Shown here: positions 49,801 to 61,475 of the stretch, in pieces | Layout of the letters: each line of letters begins with the position of its first letter | Numbering within the stretch: position 1 is the first letter of the stretch | NCBI GenBank assembly: GCA_910591455.2 | Contig: OU342806.1 | Span: 9,809,926-9,873,925 of the forward strand | Reading direction: 5' to 3' | Source of the DNA: Pholis gunnellus | Lineage: Eukaryota > Chordata > Actinopteri > Perciformes > Pholidae | DNA length: 64,000 bases | The notes under the pieces: model-generated | The model's database searches: none | What the model was told of the DNA's origin: nothing | The model's input: the letters and a program-made list of their open reading frames with translations, nothing else | Position numbers and translations under genes: made by a program

Positions 49801-50263
49801 TAGAGGAGGAGAGGCGAGAGGGAGACAGAAGCGCGGTCAGAGACCCAAAGAGAGGGAGAGATACGTGGAAAACGGCAATGCGTTCAGGGTTGAAGACTTA
49901 AATCGAGGTGATTTTTTCCCCCCCAATCAAGGACTCCAAAGGCTTGTACTTCTCATAATTCAGCGTCAGCACACTGTTAGGAAAGGTATAAGTGAGGTCC
50001 GACGTCGCGCTCCTCTTGCGCCCGGCGCGCCTCGGTGTCCCCGCGCACAGAAATCCCGGAAGAGCGCAAAGTGTCAGCTTCAGCACCTAAAGAGAGGACA
50101 GCTCCTCTCTGTGAGCTCCTCCGGACCTCCTGTCCAAAAAAAAGAAAAAACTCAGCTACATCTTTTCATGCCAACACTTCCAGTCTGACTGTCTGCTTCA
50201 CAAGTCTGGAAGAAGTCCAAAGATCCGCTGACGGGGAGATCCGCGACTGACTGTGTGCTCAAT
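49780..50263 (+). other. pex5l: CpG-rich 5'UTR of pex5l with short uORFs
   Basis: CpG density rises sharply here (for example CGACGTCGCGCTC and CCCGGCGCGCCTCGG near 50000-50035), unlike the surrounding AT-rich DNA. Upstream ATGs open frames of seven codons at 49878 and six at 50168. The second ends at TGA 50186-50188 in the main frame, so no in-frame start lies between it and the ATG at 50264. An REST-like split element is at 50079-50105. Confidence 0.55.
50079..50105 (+). promoter_or_regulatory. pex5l: Expanded RE1 (REST/NRSF) element candidate
   Basis: Left half-site TTCAGCACC (50079-50087) is exact. Right half-site GGACAGCTCC (50096-50105) matches nine of ten bases of GGACAGCGCC. The 8-base gap gives about 17 bases centre to centre, inside the 16-19 range of non-canonical expanded RE1 sites. 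A neuron-specific gene is a natural REST target. Confidence 0.5.
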
Positions 50264-50284
50264 ATGTACCAGGGGCATTTACAG
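50264..50284 (+). CDS. pex5l: PEX5L/TRIP8b first coding exon (exon 1a type), partial gene
   Basis: Seven codons, MYQGHLQ, begin at an ATG with A at -3 and end in phase 0 at a strong donor (ACAG/GTAAGA, 50284/50285). Human PEX5L (PEX5R, TRIP8b) begins MYQGHMQ before its next exon, so six of seven residues and the exon form agree. TRIP8b is a brain TPR protein related to the peroxisomal import receptor PEX5; it binds the cAMP-binding domain and C-terminal tripeptide of HCN channels and tunes their surface traffic and gating. Its alternative first exons (1a, 1b) set whether surface expression rises or falls. No later exon was recognised before the window ends, so the gene runs off the right edge. 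The call rests on seven residues plus promoter context and should be tested with downstream exons. Confidence 0.7.
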
Positions 50285-50795
50285 GTAAGAAAGACAGCCT
50301 CTTTTGCGTGTTCCTTTTCCATTCGAACGAACTATTTAGCTGTGATGGAGCAAATTAAGTGATGCGAACAAGGCGGGCTTCGACATGCAGCTTAGTTTAT
50401 GTCAAGTGCATTTTTTAATTTAAGGGATTTTAGGTAATAACGGTTAGTCCGAGGCGAGTAGATATCAACCAACTATATATTGTATATATGTTTTTGAAAA
50501 TGGACCTAACTGAGGAACGTTTGTTTTGAACACATAGCTGACAAATTGCTTAAATTGATTGGAAGGGATGAACATGGAACTACAAATGCACGTACTCTAC
50601 TTCAGCCACAGCCGGCATCATTTACAATAGTCATTGAGAAAACACAGAGAGTGAGCTACTGTAGCGCGCCCCGTGCACGTGCAGGTGCATGTCAAATGTA
50701 AACATTAGGTGCGCCTATAGTCAGGGCAGCCTTCACACCGGGGCCAACTAATCATTAGTTTCTTAACGGGCATGCTCACGTGACGCCACGCAATC

Positions 50796-50803
50796 TGACG
50801 TCA
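50796..50803. promoter_or_regulatory. pex5l: Perfect CRE palindrome TGACGTCA
   Basis: A third exact CREB/ATF site, about 510 bases inside the inferred first intron, close to CACGTGACGCCACG (50778-50790). Confidence 0.45.
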
Positions 50804-53800
50804 ATTCCCATATAGCAAACTACAGTGTTAACAATATACTTTGTGTTGCATCAGGCATTGAGACTCAAACTCAACTCAGGCACCATACATTGGGACAAGA
50901 AGGTGCAACATGTTTAAAACATGACAAGATGGCTAGACACATGAAAAGCTTGCGCTACAGTAGGCCTATGTAACTGATATTAACAGCTTATAATCACACA
51001 TTGTCATTTGAACACAATTAGCATATAGTTCAAAACAGTAATCCGTCCTCGGTGGATAATAATAGCCTCCTCTCTGTATAAGAATCGTTGATTGTTGGTT
51101 GACAGAGAAACTACAGCTCCCTGACAGTTGATTATGTAATAAAAGACCACTCCTGAGTCAGTACTCGGGAGCATTAAAGGTCAACATTTAATATTTCATG
51201 ATATATTACTCAAGCAGCAGTATTCATTGAAAATGCATGAAAAGGCGGGCGGCAGCTCTTGTCTGGATTACCCCCGTTGTGTTTGTTAAGGGTCAATGAA
51301 AAGCCTGTGACACTCAGTTACGGTATTTGTAAAGACACAAAGATCAAACACAGATTATATTTTAATCACAGTTTTCCATGTTTCATCTCATATTGTTTCA
51401 ACCATTTCACTATTGATATGTTTTTCACCACATGCATGGGTCAACACTGTGCCTTATCTGAAACAACATGCGGCTCCTTCTCGACCATTACACAGGGCTA
51501 ATTTAGCAGCATGTGTCCGGTGAATGCAAAGCAGATGCTCAATCTGTCGGTAATGGATCTTTTGCCATGACACTCGCTTGTGTAACTGATGGATTTATCT
51601 TGGTGTTGATAACAATTTCTCCTTGAAGTCAAGTGTGCGTGTGCATATCAGAGTTACCTGAATTTGTAAGTAATACAGCCAGAACTTTGTCAGAGAGACA
51701 AAGACTAACACATCGCTTGTGTGGTGAATGGGTGGTTTGTTATATCTAACATTCTAATTAACATGGAACTCTTCTGTATTTATTGTTTTGAATCTTATCA
51801 TGTTCTTTGTGCAAAGGCTGTATTTGAAAAAGACAAATTTAGGCGAGGCACACTGCTTTCAGAACAAAGGAACTCTTTGAAGAGGAACATATTTTCAAGT
51901 TAGCTTTTTTGTATCTTGCATGCAATTGATTTAAATCACTGTAAAATATAGTAAAACATTACATGAATGTTGGGTACGCATAAGATCTTTTTTGCATATT
52001 TCCCTGTGTGGATGTGACCTCTGAATCCAGGCTTCAGGCATAAATCATTGAGAGCTGGTAGCCATAGCTTGGAATTTTAAATGAAGCTCATACTGTACAT
52101 ACTTCTTTATGTAACAGCGATAGAGCATCAGTCCGTCACTCATAATCACAGCTTTCAGATTTCTGCTTCAAAGTAGATACAATTGTTCTCAATTATTAGG
52201 CTTTCACGATGGTCAGTAGGCAAGATTCATCAGCTCATCGTGTTGCTGCTCAGGAAGCAGTTGGCTGTGGGAACAAGAAAAGTTTCTTTTTGTGACAGTA
52301 TTGTTCATTCGTTTACATTTTATTTACTCGCTGACCTGGTGTGTCGATACGTGTGGGTTAATGTGGTGGTAGCACCCGTGGAGCGTAAGGTTTTTCCATA
52401 AACACTCATGACATGTTTGCATAATTGCTACAGATCTGCACACAATGATACAATATTGGTTGGATCAAATATCTTGGCATGAGTTTCACAAACGGCGCCT
52501 AATCTCGTCCTCATGGTTGGCTGGTGTGGATGGGTAATATCACGAGGGCTGCTTGGCAGAAATATAACGCTGGACCTGTGTCTTCAATTCCTCCAATCAT
52601 GCTTTTTGTCTTAAAGGTCTCACAAGCATGTGTGAATAAAGGCAATTTTTTAGCATTTTAAAGTACAGATTTGTGTTGTGCATGAAACAAAATGCGTCCG
52701 TTTTTGTGAGTAGAGGATCACCTTACTGTATTAAGTGTTGGAAATGATTGATGCAGGTAAAGAAAAGAAAAGCGTGGATGTCAGCCTCATTGCTCTTCCT
52801 GTGAAGGTGCAACTGACGGCGAGCTGATTCAGCACGGCTGATAATCTTTGTCAAACAAAAAGCTACAAAAGAGTCAATGTACCGTATATTTTCTCTTTGA
52901 CATACTTCATATAACAAAGATCAGATTGTTTTAGCGCTTTCCCTGCTTTGGTATTCATGTTTACAGTGAATCTGATTACGGAAGTCTTTGTACTGTAAGT
53001 ATAAAAGACATCCTGGATTAATGGAAGTGATGCTCCAAGGCCTTTGGATATTTGTTCTCTTAAGCATAACATGATTACATCATTTGATTACAACGTTCCA
53101 ACTTCCCCAGGGAAGAACTTGGATGGATGCTATCGTTGATCAGAAGTAGATCAAGTCTCAAAAGATCTCAATCGCTCACACCATCTTTTCACTAAGTTGC
53201 CGATATGTTTATGAGGTTTGGTTTGCTGGGTGAAAGATCATTTGTTTAGAGGTTTAGAGGCTCTGCAAGAGTAAATAGGCCACTGATACAATATAAAAAA
53301 TTGCTGTGTTGTTCAGAATTACTTTTCTCTATTTGCATTTCCTATCTTTTGTTCTGTTTTGGTGGATATTTGTGGCAACCTAGTGCATCCCTTTGTGTTT
53401 CTCGTTTCTCCTCATTGTAAATCAAAGCCCTGATAGATTATTTCTCACTGGAGTTCACATTTCTGTCCCAACTTGACTTTATAGACATATTAAAAGGCAG
53501 TTAATTAGCAATCATCCGATGTGGTTTATGAAATGTAAAATAACTTGTTGTAAGTTCCAATGATTTTAAATATTCCAATTAATGCTAAAATGAAAATTAA
53601 GTAGTGTTTAATGGAGGGAGAGATGCAGATTCAGAATAATCAACCAAGAGGCAGTAAAAACAGAGCACCGCAATCCACAGACAAGTCAACAGGGCATCAC
53701 AATATCACCAGGAGTCTATGCAATCATGCACCTCACGCCACAATACAAGCATTCATCAATTAAAGTTGAACATCAGGTCTATCAGGCCATCATTCGTGAA

Positions 53801-54708
53801 CTCTTAAGTCTACTAAAGTGGCACTAAGTCTAATAAAGAGGCTTTCATCAAGACTTCTCCCACAGCCGAGGTGGTCAGCTACAGGCATGACAAAGGGGTC
53901 TAAAACGCTTTTCCTACAGAGACCATTTTAAAGCCTCCTTGATTTAATGAACCATGGTCTTGATTAAAAGTGATTTAATAGGCCTGACTATTTCAGGAGC
54001 CAAGATAATGAGTGAAATCAGGTGGTATCCAGCTGGAACCAAGGCTCTACAGTACAGACAGTACTGCTCTCCTTGTTGGGGACGTGCGGTAGGGAAGGAA
54101 AGTAAATGTCGACAAGACAGATAGCTGAGTCCGAAGCTCATCAGTCACTGTACTTTGGAGAATAGTTTCATAAGTTCTTTGAGAAATGAGCACTGTGAAA
54201 ATGTTAAAGAAAGATGTATTTCACACCAAAGGATAATTAGAAAGAGAGGAGCCGACTAGACACAGGCCATCGTTTGACATCAGAAAAAATGTAAAGTTGA
54301 TCTGGAAGGTTTGTGGGATCGAGCGTCGAGGAGGTAAATAGTGTTTTCCTTTTTTCTTTCTTTGAATTTAATTCCCCCCAAAAAATGTCAAAAATTGTTC
54401 CACTGAAGAATAATTCTCTTTTCAGCCTTCTTACTCAAACAGGAACACAACCTTTTTTTTAAAAGAAGCTAGTTGCTTTAGGGATGTTAATAATTAAACA
54501 TTTGCCGACAATAAGAATATTGACTGATTAATGCTCTCAATTAAAAAGTAAAACAAACGCTTTGATGGGCGGCTTGTCACTAAAATGAGAATAGCTGGTG
54601 CACCTTTAAAGTCAGCACCTTAAAAAGTGGTGGAAACCCTGACAGAGTATACCAGGCAGACGCATAGTTGACAATCTCGCAGCTAACTAATTGATGTGGT
54701 GTAGACTT

Positions 54709-54786
54709 ACCGGGAAAGTGGCTTCATGTGTCCACGACAATGCACGCAACATCGTCGCTGCTAACTCGCTCGGACGAGTGAACTGA
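54709..54786 (+). pseudogene. hAT-family transposase relic
   Basis: In one frame this reads TGKVASCVHDNARNIVAANS and then reaches a stop (TGA). The block CVHDNARNIVAANS is the conserved DNA-containing motif of hAT/ZBED-type transposases, whose Asp belongs to the catalytic set. Upstream in the same frame there are stops, and no BED finger or C-terminal dimerisation domain is visible. It is an isolated fossil. Confidence 0.65.
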
Positions 54787-57249
54787 AGTACACTACAGGG
54801 GGCGGTAAAAGATGGATTTAACCTGTTTTCGCATTGGGTTGTTGTTGCAGCTGGGCGGCTTGTTAGGCACTTTATGAAGGTCGTGCAAAGCTGTTATTTC
54901 CAATCGACAGAGCAGCGTGCATTTCACAGATTTAATGGCAGGTTTTGCAGCCGAAGTTCAGCTTTCACCCCAAATACTTCCAATGGGTCAATGGGATTCT
55001 GCTATTGGAGGAGCCAGCAGGTATGACAGCAATGCTTTTTCTGTAGAGTAGAATGTTGGAAAAGTCCATTTGTCTTGAAGGACTTGAGTAAAAAATCTCA
55101 AGCATGGCAGAACTTAATACTTAATATCCCCACACCTTGAGTTGTAATCAATAGCCTCCTAGTTGTCTGCGTTGGCAAGTTATTTTACAAACTGTTCACG
55201 CTTATGAAATTTGAGCTGAAACGTTCACACACGTGACATTATTTGATACTGCTTGTATGTCTCTTTCTGCTCACAAACTAATGAATATAAAACAGTAACG
55301 TTTGCTGACTAAACAAGATGAACAACCTAAAAGAATTGGCATTGTGCTGTTGTGCTCATCAAGACGGCTTGGCATCCAGTCCTCAGTTACTGGTGGAGGG
55401 GGATCTCTCCTTCTCCCTGGTCGGGTAGTTGAGGCTCTACGGAGGCTTTGAGCAGCCGTTGGAGCTCATAAAGCAAAATAGAGGGACTAAGAGGGACTCA
55501 AGCATACATCAGCAGCAGTTAAGCTGATTGAGGGGTTGTTGTTCTTGCTAACACATAGCATGGGAATCATTATTTTTTCCTTTGCTGTCATCTGTGCAGC
55601 CACCCATCCATCCTATAAAATCATTAAAAGTGAAAAAATGAACATTGGGTCAGATGTGGGTGTGAATGATGAAAGGGGATATGGGAGATTGGGATGAAGG
55701 CAGTGAAAAGTGAAAGGCATACTTTATTGCCATGGTACTTAAACAAAGTCAGTTTATTTCAATGTTTTGTTTATGTTTAATCAAGTCCCTAATCTGTCCC
55801 TCAGAGTCTTCTTCAATTTCACATGATGAATTATTTCTGTCTGACTGAGATGATGAGATGACCTCCTGTGTCTCCTACACTGTGCTACAGTTCATTATAG
55901 TCAAAGTTTGACAGTAGGAGTGTGTGTCTGTGTGCAGGTATGTGTGTGAGACTTAGTGTCAATCACACTTCCCTGTTTGAGAATCGAATCCACGGCTAGA
56001 ATCCTGATTTAACAGCAGACAAAAAAAACTCAAAATCCAGAGCTGTGACAGGATTGAAATGATGAGATTGGGCTTCCTGCGTATTCATGTCCCATTGCTC
56101 ACCAGGCAGACTGTTGGAAATGTTAACTTGTCAGGAACTAATAAGGCCGCGTTCTTAGACCGATAACATAGACTTGTGTACACCTTCAGATGCGTTTTGA
56201 CAAGGATTCATAAACCCAAAGTGAAGCATTCATTCATTAAAGTGAAGCTGAAAATATCACTAGAAATATGATGTTGATGTTATGGTGACCGTCTAATCTT
56301 CACTATCTATGAATTAAAGTATGCTTTACTTTGCCCTCATTATTCAGCATAATATAATCAATATAGCCTAAAGTGTAATTTCCTATTAATAACCTTGCAG
56401 TGGTCATTGGCTGATCTCTGACACTCTGCTAAAGGTTACCACAATCCAATCGGAGCAACTCTATTCCATTATTGATTGTTATGGTTTGAGCCAATTAAAG
56501 ATTTTCTCTGAAAGCCGCTCATCAATGAGACTGACGATCAGACACAACCTTTCAGGAATAACATATATTAAACGTCCTAAAAGATCCCAATAAAAAATGA
56601 TAAACAGACAATTTAAACCACAAATATACCAGCTTCAGGAAATGTTATCAACATTCTTGCCAACTAACAACTAAGGTTACACCTCTGGCACAAACCCTGC
56701 TGATGGTAGTGCTGCTGATGACTCTGTTATCAGATACTGTAGGCCCTCTGTTTACGTTGACCCCGCCGGGTCGACGTTGGCCATCATCTAAACATACTTA
56801 CCACCAGGCCTAACAACTTTTCTGACGGAAACCCGGTAGCTTTACCATGAGGTGGAGAAAAGGATGGGACTTTATGTACTACACTTTACAAATCCTACAT
56901 ATCTCATTTTAATAAAAACGTTTTTTTTTGTAGTTTCATTAAAATCTAACAAGTGTTGAAGTACAGAGCTTTCACGAGGTACCGGAGGTGGAGCGTGTTA
57001 CAGAAGTGTAGCTTTTTGCCACTAGACACGCCCATACCTGCTCAAAAGATAAATAACGGCATCATGTCTGTCAGACCTTTGCTGCTTATTTTATGCTCAA
57101 ATAAACATGTGCTTTTGTGTTTTGACAGAAAAAAGGGTGACACAGGATAAGTGTTCTCTACACCATTGCAAAGAACCAGCTCACAAGACTTACACGACAT
57201 TATTAGTCTCAAACTGAATGTCATGGGATTGACTCTGCCTGAACTACAG

Positions 57250-57273
57250 ACACTCTCTCTCTCTCTCTCACGC

Positions 57274-57336
<63 letters not shown>
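57250..57336 (+). repeat. Compound (CT)n-(CA)n microsatellite
   Basis: A CT run (about 57252-57269) leads through CGCACACG into an AC run of about 57 bases (57279-57336). Confidence 0.97.
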
Positions 57337-57339
<3 letters not shown>

Positions 57340-58049
57340 CAAATGTCATTACGGTGTATCATGCTTTCTCAAACAAGACTGCATCTGAAAAGGGATATAA
57401 TCAATGTAAAGCACCCAAATTCACAGCTTCACAGCTCTACATCATTCTTTCTGTTGGTAGATTTCCTCTGGGTGTCTTTGTGCTTCAAGTCAGTTAACAC
57501 GGCAGCCCCACATGGAGAGTCCCCTGAGCTACTGTACTAAGCCACAGAAGTAGGACAAGCCTCAGCATCTTTGTTACGGGGAGCAGAGGGCTGTGCAGAA
57601 GAAAGGGTAGCCCATCCATCTCTCTCGCCCAACCCATTCATTACAGTCATCCTCCAACTGGGAATTAATTTGCTCCAGAAACCATTCGTCTCAGCGGCGG
57701 AGAGGAGAGTGCATGTGTTCGGTCCCCCGGGGAGATATGAGCTATCATGGATGAGAACAGTTGATAAACAAATATGCGGTTCACCGTGGCAGATGTGAGC
57801 AGGACCTTCACTTCCCAGTGATTAGTTAGTACCCACCCTCCTCTGAGATGGCACTAAATACATAGATAGTGCTCTACGTCTGTGACTCTACATGCGATGG
57901 TAGTACTTAACTGAAAAACAATATTTGGCTGTTCTTCTTCCTGACCTGTACTTAGATGCTTCTTCCACTACTCCTAATATAAATAATAGGTATTAGCGCC
58001 TAATCTGCCAAAGACAATATATTTAAAAGATAGTTTGAATACCTCTGCT

Positions 58050-58145
58050 GAAGGGCCACCATGAGGTTGACATGTTGGGCTTTTAGTGAAATGTCTCGAC
58101 ATGTATTCTAGGATAAATTGCAATGAGATTTGATAATCGTGTTTC
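58050..58145 (+). repeat. Dispersed repeat fragment (relative of 44673-45020)
   Basis: GCCACCATGAGGTTGACATG and TTTTAGTGAAATGTCTCGAC match a phrase of the same percomorph repeat family, from a part not present in the 44.7-kb copy. Confidence 0.5.
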
Positions 58146-61100
58146 CCACACACACTTGCTGATGCGCATGTGCTTCTATATGTACTGCAATCGTGGGCAA
58201 TTGTTCTTCACATGCACACTAGAAGAAATGAGGGCGAGTCACTGACAGCAGGAGAGATTCTTTGTTTGTTTTATTTGGCTGAATAAAAAGAAAAAAGATA
58301 ACTGTGTTCGAGAATAGAACCAAGGATAGGGAATACATCACATAGAGTAGACAAAACAAGCGTCCAGTTTATTTTACTAGCACATGCACAGTCGCTTGTA
58401 GTAAGGACAGGATGATGAAATTTAAGTCGCACGAATCGACTTTGAATATATTTCTTATTTACAATGATTTCATTTTAGAAAGAAAAAGAGGTATGACATG
58501 CAACAAAGGCAGTGACATGCACTGTAACCAGTCGGCTACCAACGCTCTCCAAATTAATTCAACCTCTAAATAAAAGCTTTTTGAATCACATTCATAATCT
58601 GTCAAATTCATGTAATTTTCTGCTGCCTAATCACTTTACAGTTTTGACACACTTACGTTTGTCTGCCTCTTCGTGCTTTTCAGAGCACAGCAGCTACAGC
58701 AGCTGATAGTGAGAACAGACTGGCACATTAGAAGTTAGGTATATCCAAAGGCAGTTGCTACATGGGAAACATATGAAACGCTGCTCTCGTCTTCATCATG
58801 CCTCATTCTCAGGAGAATCTGTTTCGCCCTTCGAGTCAGAGCATCTCTTGATTTGCAGACTGCCGACATCCTGCCTCTGGATTTGAACCTAACAATTCTA
58901 TCTTCACCCTCAGCCCTACACAATAGATCTTCCTCTCTGAGTCTGTGATCTTGTCAGATAACTGCTGGAGAACACTCCACAGAAATCCAAGGTCTGCATA
59001 TTGTCACACCAATCATCTTGTATCCACAAATACCAATTACCTCCCTCTTATGATCGCCACTAATGACAATTTCAACACTCTTCGTCACAGCCCGGGATTT
59101 ACATCCAAGCGCTACCCGACAGTTTACTGCAGCAAGCTGTTTACAAAAGTCAAAAAAAAAATTAAACTGAGGCATCTCTAATTCCCCATCAATTAATTTC
59201 AAGAGCTTTTTGCAGCATGAACCAATAATTTGTCCCTCCAAAGCTCTCTTGTGTAAGGCTGGAGTGGTAATAGGAATCTTTGATGTTATTCGTACACGCT
59301 GAATGAGGGATGAAGTGTGGAGGATAAAGATGCTGTAGCTGAAAAATGTGGCAATTTAACATTATTTGCAAAGACGGACGGAACATTTGTGGAGCTCGTT
59401 TAGTGTTTTGAGGCGGATGGATTTACAGCGGGCAAGAGTCGAGTTACCACTTTCATTGAAGTGTATTTCAAATCCAGTGTAGTGTGTTTCAGTGTCTATG
59501 CACCAAAACATTCTGTAGGAGTTTGTCTGTTGGGTGAGAGGGAATTGCCTTGAATTTCTATAAATACTCTCAAGACATGCAGTTAATGAATTCTCTGGCA
59601 GAAGTTGAGGGCTGGGCTGCAGGACGGAGCACAGAGAGGAGCTGGGCGTACAGATGGGATGTATGCAGAGTTCAAGGGTACACCAGCTGAGAGGTCCAAA
59701 AGGCAGGAAGGTTTCGTTAGCAGAGCAGGACCGGCTCCTCACCTGAAGCAGTCCCACAGGCCTCAATCCTGCTATGACTGCATGTGCATCTCAGTTCATG
59801 CTTGTTCATAAAGTATGTGGTTGTATTTTCAAGAGGCACATGACATACCTGCATGCTACTCGTGTGCATGTGTGCATCTGTATGCCCGCGGACATGCAGG
59901 CATGTTCACACAAGTGTAGGTAACGAGGCATGGCGTGGATGTGTGATTCATTTTTCTCCACACAGTGGCTGTAGCAGTGTGCCAGGGAAGAGGTCGAAGG
60001 CCCCTCTCCCCCCTGACTTCCCTCCATGCAGGAAATGAACAATGCCTGGGTCCGACTTGATTGGTATTGATTTATAGGTCTTGTAGAATAATTCTGTCTG
60101 TGATATATATGTAGCATTAGTTGGTAATAGCATAAGTAATTAGTGAGTGAGTGAGTCGTTTTATGAAGGAATTCTCATTGAGATCAAGATCTTGTTAACA
60201 AGACAGACCTGAAAACAAATGGCATGACAAATATGACTAATATATCTATATATCTAAAGACTCTTAAACCTCTCCTTTGTTTAAATAATAGATAGCTTTT
60301 ACTGGCAAAGTTTCACATCCATTTAGAGAGTGAGCGAGGGATATGAAAATGGGCCGAATGAGAAGTAACAATGGGACTGAATTTACAGTTGGAACAAATA
60401 CCTTGAAAGAGATAAACAGATGTTTCAATATGATGTGACATTCTAGTTATTGGTATGGTAGGAAATGTGTTGACGATGTCAAAAGACAAAGCAAAACAAA
60501 GATATATCTCACTATATGCCCTTGTTTGAATAGGTACGCATTTATTTCTACAACCCTCATCTCTTGTGGCAAGATGAACGTTGTTCCATTGTTTCTTCCA
60601 ATCCATTGCTCTCTCAGCATAATCCATCACTGACAGAGGCAATGAGAGTGTGGGTGTTTCTACATGTCTGTGACTCTGTCCGTTTCCAAGGAAAGAGGCC
60701 TGTGTGTCAGTTAGAGACTTGCTGGCTGTGGGAATGTCTATTTCAAGTAATACAGATACCAGAGATCGTTGTTATGTTGCACTGTTCACGCTTTTTATCT
60801 GTGTGTGTGTGGTATGTTTGTGTCGGATCATCCCACACAGATTAGATTGATTAAATTGAACGGTCTCCCATGCTTCTTTCCCCTTCGTGACAGTGTGAAG
60901 AAACTCAGTGAAACCATATACAGTATGTCAAACCTGCGTACCTCAGCTTCTTATTTCCTCAGGGGCATTTTTATCTAGACTTGTCGTAAATGTAGTAAAA
61001 TGAGCAAGAAGTCTTAAAATGCAAGTAGGCAATATTCTACGAGCATTCAAAATTGAGAGAAAAAAGTTTTTTCCTCTGCAAAGGTGCCACAAAAAGAAAG

Positions 61101-61289
61101 AGGTGTCAGTCAGTCAATAAAATGTCACTGTGGCTGTACACATTCATGATGTATTTATACGTCTGCGTTTATGTCTGCGTTCAGGGTTTACAGTGTAGCT
61201 ATAGAGGTCGACTGATAATTAACTCTCAATGGCAATATAATATAAATAACGATAGTTTGGAGCAGCATAAATCTGATAGCTGACCCAGA

Positions 61290-61475
61290 CACAAACACAC
61301 ACACATACCTGTCTTTGTGGGGACCACCATTGTCATAATACATTCACATTCTTGCCTGAACCTTAACCATCACAACTAACTACCTGACCTAAACCGATAC
61401 CTACTTCTATCCTGGACCTTAAAATCAAGTTTGAACCCCACTATGTAGCAAGTACAAGAACACACACACACACAT
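61290..61475 (+). repeat. Microsatellite-associated fish repeat
   Basis: Short CA tracts at both ends bracket CTGTCTTTGTGGGGACCACC, CTTGCCTGAACCTTAACCAT and GTAGCAAGTACAAGAACACA. This is a recurrent teleost arrangement in which a telomere-like TAACC-type sequence sits between CA arrays. It is recognised from memory. Confidence 0.5.
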
